The notes below the pieces were generated by a model. It had not been told where the DNA came from. It did not search any database and worked only from the letters and a program-made list of their open reading frames with translations. The position numbers and the translations under genes are program-made. Positions 50,041 through 62,000 of a stretch of 64,000 nt of DNA are shown here, one piece after another. Every line of letters begins with the position of its first letter. Position 1 is the first letter of the stretch. The stretch comes from Phylloscopus collybita (taxonomy: Eukaryota; Chordata; Aves; Passeriformes; Phylloscopidae): positions 29,563,501 through 29,627,500 of the forward strand of contig JAJNNQ010000009.1 in the NCBI GenBank assembly GCA_027886175.1, given 5' to 3'.

Positions 50041-50255
50041 GTGCTCCCGGGACGCGGGTCCTCAGACGCCCCCCCTGCCCAGCCAGCCAGCCTCCTTCGC
50101 GAGGAGCTTTTTATAGCAGCCCCGACCCGCTCCCCGATGGGAGGTTTCTCGCCGAGCTCACGTTACCGTGCGGGTGCGATGTTAAATAAAGGAGGGGGAG
50201 GAGGGGAAGGGAGTTCGGCGGGCGCCTAATTAAGAGCCGGCGTTAACCAGGAGGG

Positions 50256-50265
50256 CTAAAAATAG
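50256..50265 (+). promoter_or_regulatory. MEF2-type site CTAAAAATAG
   Basis: An exact match to the MEF2 consensus YTAWWWWTAR, about 290 bp upstream of the TATA box. The same GCTAAAAATA decamer occurs twice more (reversed) in the start of intron 1 at 51216 and 51248. Confidence 0.45.
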
Positions 50266-50332
50266 CGCCGAGCGCTGCAAACCACCCAACCGCAGACAGC
50301 AACCCCCGTCGATCCCTGCCGCGCCTCCGCCG

Positions 50333-50414
50333 GTGAATGGAGCGGCCGGCACTGAATGGAGCGGCCGGGAGCATGAATGGGGAAGCGGAGCGCGGCGTGA
50401 ATGGGGCGGCGCGG
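50333..50414 (+). repeat. Four imperfect tandem copies of TGAATGGAGCGGC-like units
   Basis: Units start with tgaatgg at about 50333, 50352, 50374 and 50398. The first two share tgaatggagcggccgg exactly; the third and fourth are diverged (tgaatggggaagcgg, tgaatggggcggcg). Unit length is about 19-24 bp. The array lies 130-215 bp upstream of the TATA box. Confidence 0.75.
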
Positions 50415-50469
50415 GCGCCGCGGGGGGGCGCTGTGGCACCGCGCGGCAGCAGCTGGAGCCCGGGCGGCG

Positions 50470-50475
50470 CACGTG
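50470..50475. promoter_or_regulatory. Proximal E-box CACGTG
   Basis: CACGTG in ggcgcacgtgccgg, 72-77 bp upstream of the TATA box. Its proximal position makes it the best candidate among the E-boxes for control of MTNR1A. Confidence 0.5.
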
Positions 50476-50546
50476 CCGGCGCGGGGGCGGCTCGGTGTCA
50501 CCTGGCGGCAGCGGTGGCGGCGGGCGGGGCGGCGGCGCGGGCGGGC

Positions 50547-50554
50547 TATAAAAG
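50547..50554 (+). promoter_or_regulatory. MTNR1A: TATA box of MTNR1A
   Basis: TATAAAAG in gggcgggctataaaagtgtcccgcc. It predicts transcription starting near 50,575-50,580 and a 5' UTR of about 215 nt, with no other TATA-like element close to exon 1. Confidence 0.7.
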
Positions 50555-50577
50555 TGTCCCGCCGCGGCACATGCACA

Positions 50578-50793
50578 CTTCGGGGAAACTTCCTGCCTGG
50601 AGTGGCGGCACCGGCCGCCATGGGAGGTGCGCCCGCTCCCGCCGGCCCCGCTCCGCCCTAGGGCGGGCAGCCCCGCGGCGCAGGGTGGCCGCCGCTCCCG
50701 CCCCGACCTGACCTGCCCCCGCCGGAGGCAGCGCTGGCGAGCGCGCCCGCTCCGCCGGTACCCGGTTGTGCCCTGGGAGGCGGCGGCGGCAGG
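50578..50793 (+). other. MTNR1A: MTNR1A 5' UTR (inferred)
   Basis: GC-rich leader between the predicted start site and the receptor ATG. It contains one short upstream ORF in optimal Kozak context (50620-50661). Another ATG at 50571 would open a 46-codon upstream ORF (50571-50711) if transcription starts slightly earlier. Confidence 0.6.
50620..50661 (+). CDS. Upstream ORF in the MTNR1A leader (13 codons)
   Basis: The ATG lies in GCCGCCATGGG, a full match to the vertebrate Kozak consensus. It encodes MGGAPAPAGPAPP followed by TAG, ending 132 nt before the receptor ATG. If the leader is as inferred, most scanning ribosomes would start here and would have to reinitiate at 50794, so it may limit receptor synthesis. 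Confidence 0.5.
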   Translation: MGGAPAPAGPAPP

Positions 50794-50986
50794 ATGAGAG
50801 TGAACGAGAGCGAGCTGAACAGCTCCGTCCTCCCGCGGGACCCGCCGGCCGAGGGCGCCCCGCGCCGCCAGCCCTGGGTGACCTCCACTTTGGCTGCCAT
50901 CCTCATCTTCACCATCGCGGTGGACCTGCTGGGCAACCTCTTGGTCATCCTCTCCGTGTACCGCAACAAGAAGCTGCGAAACGCGG
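50794..50986 (+). CDS. MTNR1A: Melatonin receptor type 1A (MTNR1A), exon 1
   Basis: MTNR1A is a Gi-coupled seven-helix plasma-membrane receptor for melatonin, which conveys night length to the brain, pituitary, retina and other tissues. Exon 1 gives 64 codons plus one base. The extracellular N-terminus MRVNESELNSSVLPRDPP has two N-glycosylation sequons (N4-E-S, N9-S-S). TM1 spans about residues 29-56 with the class A GPCR motif LLGNLLVILS (N48 = position 1.50), followed by loop 1, VYRNKKLRNAG. It closely resembles chicken Mel1a as I remember it. The ATG was chosen because it has A at -3 and matches known receptor N-termini; no in-frame upstream ATG gives conserved sequence. The donor AACGCGG/gtaagg is in phase 1 at the same place as in other MTNR1A genes. 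Exon 2 lies beyond 64,000. Confidence 0.96.
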
Positions 50987-51215
50987 GTAAGGGGCGGCGG
51001 GGAGGCCCGGGGGCGCCGCCCGGGCAGGGGTGGGTGGGGGTCCCGCGGCCCCGGGATGCAGCGCTGTGGCCGCTTCGTCTGCCGGTGAAACTTTCCCCGA
51101 GCGCCTAACTCCGGGCTTGGGCTCTTTGCCTCCATCCCCAGCTGGCGGTTATAGGCTGTGACAGATGCCAAGAGCTCCGTCTTTCCTGCCGAGTCGGTAA
51201 TCGAGCGGGAAAGGG

Positions 51216-51259
51216 TATTTTTAGCTCCCGCCACTGAATCCTGGTGTTATTTTTAGCTC
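51216..51259. repeat. Direct repeat TATTTTTAGCTC (MEF2-like core) in early intron 1
   Basis: The 12-mer tatttttagctc occurs exactly at 51216-51227 and 51248-51259, 32 bp apart. Its reverse complement contains GCTAAAAATA, which is shared with the site at 50255-50264 upstream of the promoter. Confidence 0.8.
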
Positions 51260-54200
51260 TCGGCGGTTCCCACCTAGCAAACGAGAATGACAAGTAAGTC
51301 GTATTTAAGAATGAAATTTAGACACGATACTGGGGATGCTGCCTTAGCATACAGTGTGTGCCTGTGCATGCTGGATGCTATTCTTCTGATTGATTTTCTT
51401 TGAGTTACAGAAATGTCTCCAGTAACAAATTCTATGGTTGGAGCTTCAAATCAAGCGAATACGAAGTTATAAACATTGCAGGATTCCGACAATTCCCTCC
51501 CCCCACCTTTGTTCGCCTCCTACTTGCTGTCTAGGTCTTTGGGGAATGGAAAACATCTAACAGAAAACAGCTTTAGACACTTTAAAAAAATCTGTAATTT
51601 TGACAGGCTAGAATCTGTGCTGGTCTATTGAGTAAATCCCTCTTAGTTCATGGATTATTGGTCAGACAGGCAGGAACTTCTTCAGATTCATTCTGCTTTA
51701 TCATGTCAGACCAGCTGCTGTGCACGTGTACCAAATCTGTACACTCCAAACCCTATGCATCTTTCATTGAAAAAAAATACAGGAGCATGGGAAGAGAGGT
51801 GTACTGGTAATGAAAGCAGAATTTCACTCCATGACAACTGAGAAGCTGCTTTTATTTTTTTCACAACTGGGCTGTCGGGGTTTTCATTACTGCTGCACTA
51901 AGTTCATTAGTCAGTGGTTTAAAATTAATTTAAAATTTTAAATGAAGGGGGAACTTGAGCCTGGGCTTTGCTCTGAGCTAGCCTAAGAAAGGTATCTAGC
52001 ATTGGACTCTGGCAAACAGTGGCATGCTTATCTTTGTAAGGTTAAGTCAGGTAATTCAAGTGGATTGTCTGCTTCAGTTTCATTCAGCCATACTGGAATG
52101 CCATACAAGATCAAAACGAAGAGTAGCGGATTTTAACATTTTCCTCCCTACAGTTGCCACTGATGTAAATTCTAAAAGCTATATTATCTATCATCCTGCT
52201 TTCATTGGCAGAAATTTCATTCGCTGGCGCTGGCAGGGTAACACGTGCAATGTGATTGAGAGGAGACTCCAATTCCAGAGGTCCAAGTGAGCACTTGGAC
52301 TGCCCTTGTTTCCTGGAAGATTTTTACATGGAGGGAGAAAGGGTTGAGACAGGCATATTACTTGGGTTACTCTAAGGGAATGTGTGATATTGTCCTCCTC
52401 CTTAATTAATTAATCTATGCTTTAGCTCTTCTGTGGGTAGTTTGCAGTATGGACAAGTCTGGTAAAGACTGAAATAAACGTGGTGTCTGTATTCTGGAGA
52501 CATAACTGAATCCTTGGGCTCTATGTTTGTGCATACTCTCTGCTGTAGATATCGTGTAATCCCTCCTGAATCTTAACACATGCTCACTTGCTCACTCTTA
52601 CTGCATTTCTTGTTCTTGATTTTTCCATCATAGTGACTCTTAAGAGCTGCAATAATCTGGCAACAGCTAGGAGAATAGAGCATTCTTCTGAACATAATTT
52701 TTTTTTTGAGCCTGGAACATGAACTAGATACTGCTTGACCCTCTGAAATTAAGGATTAATTAAAACAAGTAGATACTTGTGGTAAATAGTGTCTCTTGAT
52801 TTACGAGAAAAATAGGAGCAAGCTTTTAAAGTTCTTAAGTTTGGAGGTTTTTTGCTTTAAAATATGGGGGGCAGGGGTTAGTAAATGGATTAAAGGAATC
52901 TTTGGAAATAACACAAGCTTTAAAAGGTGTTCTAAGTGTTCTTTACTGATCCTGCAAAAACCTGTGCCTGGGCATAACTTTATTTATGGGAGCACCACTA
53001 TTGAATTTGGCCTTCAGTTAGGAAGGGGTTACTCAGGCAAATAAATTTGTAACAGGGAATAAGTATTTAGAAGACCCTGGCCTAATAGTTGTAAGTTTGA
53101 AGACTAAAGTCTCCCAAGTCTTGTTTATCCTAATTCAGATTATTCAGGAAGAGACTACATTGAAAATAATCTGATTTATACATACAACTAATTTGTAACT
53201 TGGTAATGCCAAAGGCAGTTATGACTTTTTACTGAAATGTAATAAGAAAGAAACTTCTACTTTTGCAACAACTTATATTAATTAAGTCTTGCTGGCACAT
53301 TTATTGAGGAAAAAGGACACAGGATGAAAATTCCACTGGAAAAAGGTCAGGGAGGAACAGAAGATGCCTCCTGAAGAAAATGTATCTCACTGAAGATTTT
53401 CTTCCCTCTTTGCAAGAGAGGACTAACAGAAATAAGGAGTATTTAACCCTTTCACAAAAAGGTGGATTTGGTGGGGGAAAACATCTTGCATCTCTGTCCT
53501 ACTATCTATTATGTACATATCTATTGGAAGATACTACAAATTGAACCTGTGGACTTACGATTTAAAAAGTGCTTTGGGGAATAGTAGGAAGGCCTAGAAA
53601 AACCTTCTCAACAAGTGGTGTAACCTTCCTGACAGTCAGAAGGTTAGTAAAAGACACTGATCAAAGCAGAGAAGTCAGTAACTCAAAGAAGTTTTTCTCA
53701 GCAAGCGAGGAGTGTCTGATACTACAGACTCCTTCATAGGCACAAGCATGGCTTCAATAGATGCTCTTCTAGACACAGGAGCTGATGATGCAACTGGTAG
53801 GATCCTCTTTTATTTAATGTACTTGACTTGTAATAAGTTTCATAGTTCTGGTCTGTTATTTCTTTTATGGTGGCTTGTAATCCAAGAGGTGCCTGACACC
53901 AATTCAGTCCTGATGGGAACAGCTGCCACTTAAAGCTGACCTACACAAAGACTGAATTTGGTTTATGATATCTGTAATCTTTTAACTTTAAAACAAAGTT
54001 CAAGGGAAACATTCAAGGCATAAGGATTTTAATGACCATATCTTGGTAGCATATTCATGCAGCTTGAACTTGAAACTGATATGCCTTCTTTCATAACTAA
54101 TTTTTTAAAGAATGAGAGTAGATAATTGTAAAAAGAAATTTTGTGAAAATCCTTGTCTCATTTGTCATTATAAATATTCTTAGATCAGAAATAAGATCAT

Positions 54201-57200
54201 TCAAGAGATCCACCCTGGCAAGATGCAATAACTAGCCTTAGGGAAGGTGTATTAAAAAACTGTTGGTACTTTTAACAAGTGGATTTTTTACTTGAAACTG
54301 TCAACATTGAATCAGAGCATCTCAGAAAACTGAGGACATCATTTAAGTGATTTATGTAATACTACACACAAATTTGGTGATTGCTTGTATCCTTATGCCT
54401 TTGTTGTTACCCACACCAAGAAAAAAATGCATCAAGAACAAGGTGAGGGAGCAGTTCTAAGTCTTTGCCTATGAAGATTAGCTTTCTGGTAGTGACATTA
54501 AGATGTCAACACACACCTGTTCTTTTGGTGATAGGTGGATTTAGGTACTCAGTGATTGCAGGACTGGACCATTCTTAAGGTCAATGAAGAAAGTTTTCTT
54601 GAATGGTATTACACCTCTTGCTCTTCTTTCTCTTCCTTTTGAAACTGTTCTCTTGGCTGGGCGGGTTGCTTTTTTTTTTTTTTTTCTGGGTGCTTTGTGC
54701 GCTGGGGTCCAGAGGTTCCCTGACTGCCCCCTCCATCTGAGTCCAGTGTGGGAAGAAAGCCTCCAGCAGGCAAGAAGGGAGGCCCAGCAGTCTCACCCTC
54801 ACTCCTGTGTGCCTGTCCTGTCTGCTAACACTTGCCATGGGTTGGGATAATCCAGGGGCTGGTGCCAAGCTGGTAACTAGCACCTACCAAAGCAGGGCAG
54901 GAAGCTGCATTCACCTGCTTCTCACTGATCTCTGTTCTGTGCTAGGTGTATTTGGGGTTTTGTACTTTTTTTCTAATTTTCCACATCCTTGGCCCAAATG
55001 TTTTGTTGCTAAAACTTTGTTACTAGTGAAGAAGGCATAGAGGAAGTTTGACATTGCTGAGGCCCCAGGGCCCTGGGCAACAAGGTGGAGTTAATGTCAC
55101 TAGGACTGCACACATGCTTAAACTTACCTATGTGTGGTAACTTCTGAATGAGATGGCAATGACAAAGGGAAAAAACCCCAATGTTTGTATGCTCAATCTG
55201 CCTCACCTGCTTTAGATCCCTAGAGTTCTGTGAAGACAGCTCTGTGAGTGCTCAAATGAATAAAATTAATTCAAGGGTAATCTTGAGTAAGGGTAATATC
55301 TCTAAAATCTCTTAAGGTCAATGAAGTCACTCTTGAAAGAACTAGGTAACACAGCAACTTAAGATTTTTTTTTTCATTCTTTGCTGAAAAGTACAGCTAT
55401 TGCAGAATTAGGGTTGGGGATCTATAAGTAAGAATTTAGTTTTGGAAGCTTTTCAAACTGGCCCTGGGTTTTGATTTAAGTAGTGTAAGAACCTAGTTGA
55501 AGAGTGCTCCTCTCTTAATGCATTTTCTAGAACAAAAAAAATTAAAAAAAGGATGGAGATATCATCAGCCTTTTCAGAAAAATGCTGTTCTCGATGATGT
55601 TTTGTTTTTAGCTTTAAAATTATAATGTTAAATGCTCTAGTAAAGATTTTTTTTATCTAATACGTGAAACTCCTGTTATGAATTGAGACTAATGAAATCA
55701 TTCTTTTTGTCACAGGTGAACCTTGGACTTCATTTTGTGCCCTGAGAGACTATGGGTAGCCCGACAGATACTTGACTCAAGGAAGAAAATATAGAAGATC
55801 AAGTTATAGCACAAATTCAGGGTTCTGATAAAAACTGAGATGTTGATGGCAATGAACATTATTTCAGAAATTATTAACTTCCAGTATTAAAAATGGTAAG
55901 CTGTTTGGGAGAGGGAAAATGTCTAGAGGAGATGCTGAACATTGCCAATTGTTCAACAGAACTGAGCATAAAAGTACAGTTTCAATAAAGTTGTTCCTCA
56001 GACTGGTTTTGATTGAATAATTTACTGAATCAAAGGTTTGCTTCAAAGACTTGTTTAAATGATGCTGTGCTGGTAGTGACCCAGAGGTACAGGTGAGTAT
56101 TTCAAATAATTAATAATTTATTCTTACTAATGCGTCTGTCAAGCTCAGCTATTTATTCTTTTTGCAAGATTCTGTGTTTTGAAGTTTTTAGAGGCACTGC
56201 TTTTTCTAGTTAGCTGCTGCCAGTGGGCAGTGACACTCATATGCTCTGCTATTAGCTGTCTCTTTTAAGTTATTTTTTGAGGACTTTTCACTTTTCTCAT
56301 AAAGTTTTTTTTTTCATCTTTAGCTTTTTCATTAACAATATCTGATTTGCTTCAGCTCTTATCTCTTTCCTATTTCTTTTCACACTATCCACTTTTCTTT
56401 CATAACATAGATCCTTCATGTCTTTCCAGCAGTCAGACATCATCAGCATTTCTAGGTTAGTGACAGAAAATGCTACCAGGAGTAGGCATCCAGTGCTGGT
56501 GTGGCAATGTCCCTTCTGTTTCTCTGGTGAGGCTTGCTTTCCTAGGGCAGTAGAAACTTTGCAGTGTCAATTCAATTCTATGCATCACAGTTTAGTTTTG
56601 CAACGTCAATAAGAACTTGCCCCCTCGCTGTTGGCAGTTTTTCTTCTAGTCACATCTCTGAGCTGCCCTAAATACCATGTTTCAGCTCCTGAGAAACAAT
56701 TACAGATCTCTGTTTCAGGAAGACAGGTGTTCCTAAGAATTCCTCTGGATAATAGAACACAAGTTGTTAACAAAGCGAAGAATGTTTATGTAATGAAAGA
56801 ACAAATAAACATGTATTTAATGTGCACAGTTAAGTAATGCTTGGGACTGTAATACAAATGCTGCTACTAAACTAATCCAAAGTTCTTTCCAAATCTAGCC
56901 CTCCTGAAGTCACAGGTGGACAGGTGGGATAATCAAGGTTTCTGCCTTAAATGACAGAAAAAAGGTCTGATTAACTTCTTTCTTACTTTTTAAGGATGGA
57001 TAAAATATGCAAATGAACTTCACCAGTACCCTTAAATGCTGCAAGCTCCTTAATATTTCCTTTTTTTTTTCCAAGTAGAACAGCAACTGAAAGTAATCTG
57101 CAAAGGTATTTACAGCATTTAGACAGTGACTTCTATGGCTTTATGTAGCTTTGTGGTAATAACTGACCAATATGTGTAAACAATCTCATGTTCTATACTT

Positions 57201-58889
57201 TTTTTTTTTTAATGAGGAGGCAAACTTCTTCCCTTCCTTGGAGAAACACCTAACATCAGAAGTAAAAATTTTCAACTTGTTCTTTTCATTTTATACATTA
57301 CCGGGTTATATAATTGGATATGCTTTTTGAACAACAGGTATTAATAAAAATTCAGGTCTTGATTATATCAGAGAATCCTGTGCTTGAGTTGGGGACTTAA
57401 ATTTGGTTGTTTGGGTTTTGGGAAGTGTGGTGGATTTGGTTTTCTTGATGGTGGAGGACTCACATTTTCCATTGCTAGAGTTCCAAAAAAGTCCTTCAAT
57501 GCTTCATTGGGATTCTCTACTCTATCCTAAGAAACCCTGTTCTCTAAAATGAGAGAAAATAGAAGCTGATGACTTTAAACCCTTATATGTGTGATCAAGC
57601 ACTGAAATTCTCTAGTCAAACACAGATTGAGCAGCTGGAAGCATTTCAAATTAATTATATTTTTCAGTTAACACCTTTAAACTGGCTGTTCAGCTACCTT
57701 TGTTGTGTGAGTTGGACTGGGCATGTAGCTTTTTCATTTAGGCCTACAGAAACCCCATTCAGCATGATGTGTACATGATATTCTATACGTGTGCTGAAAT
57801 AAAAGGTCTGTTTATATCATGTCACCATGGGGTTGTTTCTTGGTTTGGGGTTTGTTTTGGACTGCAGATGCAAGGTTAGCAAAACTGATTAGTCTTCAAG
57901 GAGAGGCTACCAAGCAGAGGTGGTTTGTCCCTGTGCTGACAGAGGTCAGCTCCATGCTTCATATTGAGGTCAATGTGACTTCTGTTTTAGTCAGCTGTTT
58001 CAGCTGCACCAAGTATAGAATGCCAGAACTTTGTTACTTAGCCAGACAAAGTGGCCAACTCTGTGCAGATTAACTGAAGTGGTGAATGGGCATGAGTACA
58101 GGGATCAGCTTTGAAAATTGATATCCAGTCACACCATGCAGAAGTTACACCAGATCTTTGCATTCTGGGAAAAAAAAAAATTATGAATATTCTTTTTCCC
58201 CAGTAGTGACTATAGGTTTCATTTTATGTTTCTATTTTCCAGAATGATTGAACAGTTTTCTACTCCTTAGGCTAACTTGATTTTAAGGAAACATTCATCT
58301 CCCTGTCTGTATTTAGGAGACAAAAGTATTTTCATTTTTGCAGGTGCAAGAGTCCAGTACAGCTAGGGTGTGACATTTTTGTTAGGAATACTTTGAAAAT
58401 ATGGGAGTTGTGTATTATGAAGAATCAAAGTTTGCATTAGTGCAAATAAATCATTTGCTTCAGTTGCATTTTTGTTTCATTTTGAATGAAGAATTAATGG
58501 TTTTTAATGTAGTATAATGGCATATATTAATATGCCCTATCTTAATTACAGTGATTACTTAAAGATGTCTCCAGATTATCTCCGACAGTGTAATGCTGAG
58601 GTCTGCCTTCTGTAATTTGAGTATTGCAATGTGCTGCAACTAACATGCAAGTTCACATCATTTTAATCTACTTTTTGAAACCTAGGTTCTTCCCCACGTT
58701 CCCATTATTCCATATTACATCTCTGAACCTTCCCTGAATCTCTGTCACGGAATTAGCTCTCACTTAGAACACAGGATTCAATGGGACCTTTTCAATCATC
58801 AAATACAACTTTCAGATGTTGTAGGTGTTCGTAGAAATCCTTTTGGAATCACCTTGCTCCAACTGAAGAGGAGTGTTGATACATTGGAA

Positions 58890-59055
58890 GGTGGCTCAGT
58901 GAGGTTTTGGGTGCTGCATTCCTTGAGGTGTTCAAGGCCAGGTTGAATGATACTTTGAGCAACCTGGTCTCGTGGAAAGTGTCCCTGCACATAACAGCAG
59001 GTTGGAACTAGATGATCTTTAAGGTCCCTTCCCACCCAACCTACTCCATGATTCT
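58890..59055 (+). mobile_element. CR1 LINE 3' end fragment in MTNR1A intron 1
   Basis: Plus-strand CR1 tail: gaggtgttcaaggccaggttg, gagcaacctggtctcgtgg, gtgtccctgcacat, aactagatgatctttaaggtccc, ending ccaacctactccatgattct. It is 5'-truncated and moderately diverged. Confidence 0.88.
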
Positions 59056-62000
59056 CATTGCCTAAAGGTATTTTCTGTCAGTTTATGTGTTTTTGCTGTT
59101 GTACCAATATTACATAGCATTGCTATTCCTGTAATGGGAATAAAAGTATCACCTCTTGGCTGTTGCTTTGCTAGTCAGATAAGGGTTGATACCAAGTTTT
59201 GTTAGTCATTCTACAAAATAACCTTTCCCCTTTGCAAGAGAGCACTACCTCCAGGAGTATGCCTGATCTCTGGAAATGACCTCCCTAAAAGTGAAATCCT
59301 GGTTTTACTGAAATCAATAGCAAATCTCTTACCAAGGTCAGTGCCTGTCTCGCTTGACTTTTTATGTCTGCAATACTTGCCAGCGAGGAAGAAGGCTGCT
59401 GTATTGCTCATAGCCTTAAACCTAAAGTGTGGTAAGCAGGGAAATCTTCCATAACTCTGGAGTTGGAATAGGATTTTTGGTGGGTCACTGATAGTGTTGT
59501 AGTAAAGTTGAATACAGGTAAGGGTTTTAAGTGCCTGACTTATGTATCATGAGGTGGGTGCATTGTAGGAAGCCACTTACAATGTATAGTATAGTATGCA
59601 AGCTATTAAGTCTGAATACTGATGCTTCAAGAGCACACTTGGGAATAAAGAAAATGCAAGAGACCACCAATGATTACTACTGCAATGGTGTCCTGTGTAG
59701 GGTTACAAATGGGAATTGTTACTTAGGTCAAGGACCAGTTGTACTTGTACTAGAATTGTCTGGTCCAATCACACAAGTATATTCTTGATATATTTGTCCT
59801 CTTCTACTTCTAGGAACACATTATTCTTTACTATTAATTACTCATTAATCAGAGTAAATTAGGGTTTTGCTGCTGTAGTCTCACTGTACAGATGGGTGGT
59901 TCTGTTGTCAATTACATCAGCATAAATATTTATGAAATTCCTTTAGAAATTTCTCAGTTCTGCTGTCTGTGACCACTACTTTTTTAGTTCTGTTTTGTTA
60001 TTTTGTGGTGAGGTTTTTTTCCCCCTTGTCTGAAGAACTGTACTGTTGAGAATCTCTGCAGTGCTTATAAACCCATCTTATTCTCTGTTCCTGATGAGGT
60101 AACACATTCCAACCTGTCGCTAAGGATTTTCGTAGCATTGGCTGTATCTTGTCTTGGGTATGTACAGAACCACTTTTATATTAAAGCATATGTAAATCCT
60201 ACTGGTTTTTACCATGTCGCACAAGTTCATTTCAGAAGCTATATCCAGAAAGGTTTCCTATGATTTGGTGCTTTTTGCAGAAAGGACCTTTTCATTTAAC
60301 CTTTTTTTTTCCTACTGCAACATCTGCAGGCACATTGTAATTCATACTTTTTGCATTGCTTGTGGATGTACACACTCCAGAACTTACAGTCTCTCACATG
60401 CAGGAGAACAATATTCAGCATTCCTGGGGGAAGGGAGGACAGTAATCTTTACCTTTCCTCCAGGTAGACACAGGTGCTGGCTTTAGTTTTTAGGATAGAT
60501 TAGAAGAATTTTGGTGTTTTTGTAATACATGATTATTGAGGCAGCTTTTACAGGAATTTCTGTATTGGGGAGTATCATGTACACATAATCCTCATTGGCC
60601 AAGCTCATTCTGACTGTTGTGGATACAGACTTTCGAGACTACAGAGTTAAAAAAGTAATCCTCATAAAGCTCAGTAAAAGAACTTTTCATCTCTGTATAC
60701 TGGTAAGTATGGAGAAGACAGCAATTTGTGTCTAAACATGTATTAAATATCTAATGTAGAATTCAAAATGCAGTCAGATTTTCTTGCTCTTGCAGCAAAT
60801 GTTTTTGAACATTTTTTTGGCAAATAATTGGGAATTTTGTATTTTCACTTAAAAATGTGGTTTTTTGCAGCTCTTCTGATTTCTTTTTCTCTTGCTCAAC
60901 CAGTGCATCCCACTACTGCAGTGCCTGATAATATTGTCAACTATGAACATATTGTTGGTTGGTGGGAAACTGCCTTGATTTTCTTAATTTCTGTGGCATA
61001 ATACTTGTCTCCTTTGTAGGCAATCTCCAAAAATATTTTGTATTTACTTAACATATCCACTTTTGTTCAATTACTTCTGCATGTTTGTATGAATTTGTTG
61101 TGCTTCTATTCATCAGGCATTTGCACTTTTTCTTTGGTTGATCCATACCCGTTGGGTATTATGCTGAGGATGGTGTGAAGATGACCACCCCTGTACTGAG
61201 GAACAACTTTGCACTTGTCTTCCTGAATTGTTTGCTGCTGAATTTTTTGGTTTGTTTTCCTTTGTTTTTATTTCCCCGACATTTTTCCACTGCGTGTAGA
61301 TGTCGTTTTTTTTTCTGAAAGGTTCTTATTTTAAAGTTGTTATTGACTTGGGTCTCTCCCTCATGGTCTCCTTTACATGTTCTGTCAAAACTGGTGTTTA
61401 TACACTCTGTACAAATAGTATTCTGAGATGCTACACTATTCTTAGGGGCATTAGGAATACTATCATTTTAAACCAAGTGCTTTTTTGTAGATATTCCTGG
61501 TAAGAATTTTTAATGCATAATTTGTGACAATCTAGGGGAGATTATACACAGTTGTGCAAAGCTTGCACTTGTACCACTTGCAGCTATTGTTATCTGCAAT
61601 GTGACCTAAAGATGTGGCTGAATCTTAAAAATGTGGGCATGCAGAAGTATGAATGGAAAAAAATGAGGTGTACAAGATAAGTTTAAGTAACCTAGTGGGT
61701 GTAGGACTTGCAATCTGCTTGTTATTGGTGCTTGTTTTGTACTGGGATATCCCATCTGTCACAAGAGTGATGCATCTTTTCATTGCAAGTTTTTTTCATT
61801 GCAGGTGGGTGCTTTTGTTTTCCTTTTCTCAAGCCATTGCAGTGGCAGGACTTTGCTGCCAGAATGCTTCCTGGGGTAAAGCTGTCTAAGCACACCTTCC
61901 TAGTGCAGACATAACTATCACCAAAGCAGTGAATTGATTTCAAAGATCTTTTTAGGTATTCATATTATCTCCTGTCCCCATATTTACTCAAGAAAACTTT

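Larger units (their letters stand above)
49010..51260 (+). promoter_or_regulatory. MTNR1A: CpG island spanning the MTNR1A promoter and first exon
   Basis: Dense CpG and high GC run from about 49,010 to 51,260. AT-rich sequence with a (TTTA)6 array interrupts it at 49,690-49,735. The island covers the TATA box, the 5' UTR and exon 1. GC boxes such as gggcggggc (about 50,524) are present. Boundaries were judged by eye. Confidence 0.85.

Noticed and set aside
50230..51234. Long minus-strand ORF (334 codons) across the MTNR1A promoter and exon 1
   Set aside because: It is antisense to a clear exon, its composition is dominated by Arg/Pro/Ala/Gly as expected from CpG-rich DNA with few stop codons, and no domain is visible.
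53712..53933. ORF with LLDTGADDATG, resembling the D-T-G-A active site of retroviral aspartic proteases, flanked by splice-like ag and gt
   Set aside because: Only this short word matches. No other gag or pol sequence was seen around it, upstream in-frame codons include stops, and as a phase 1 exon it would meet a TAG. Chance is the simplest explanation; a protein search of the neighbourhood would settle it.
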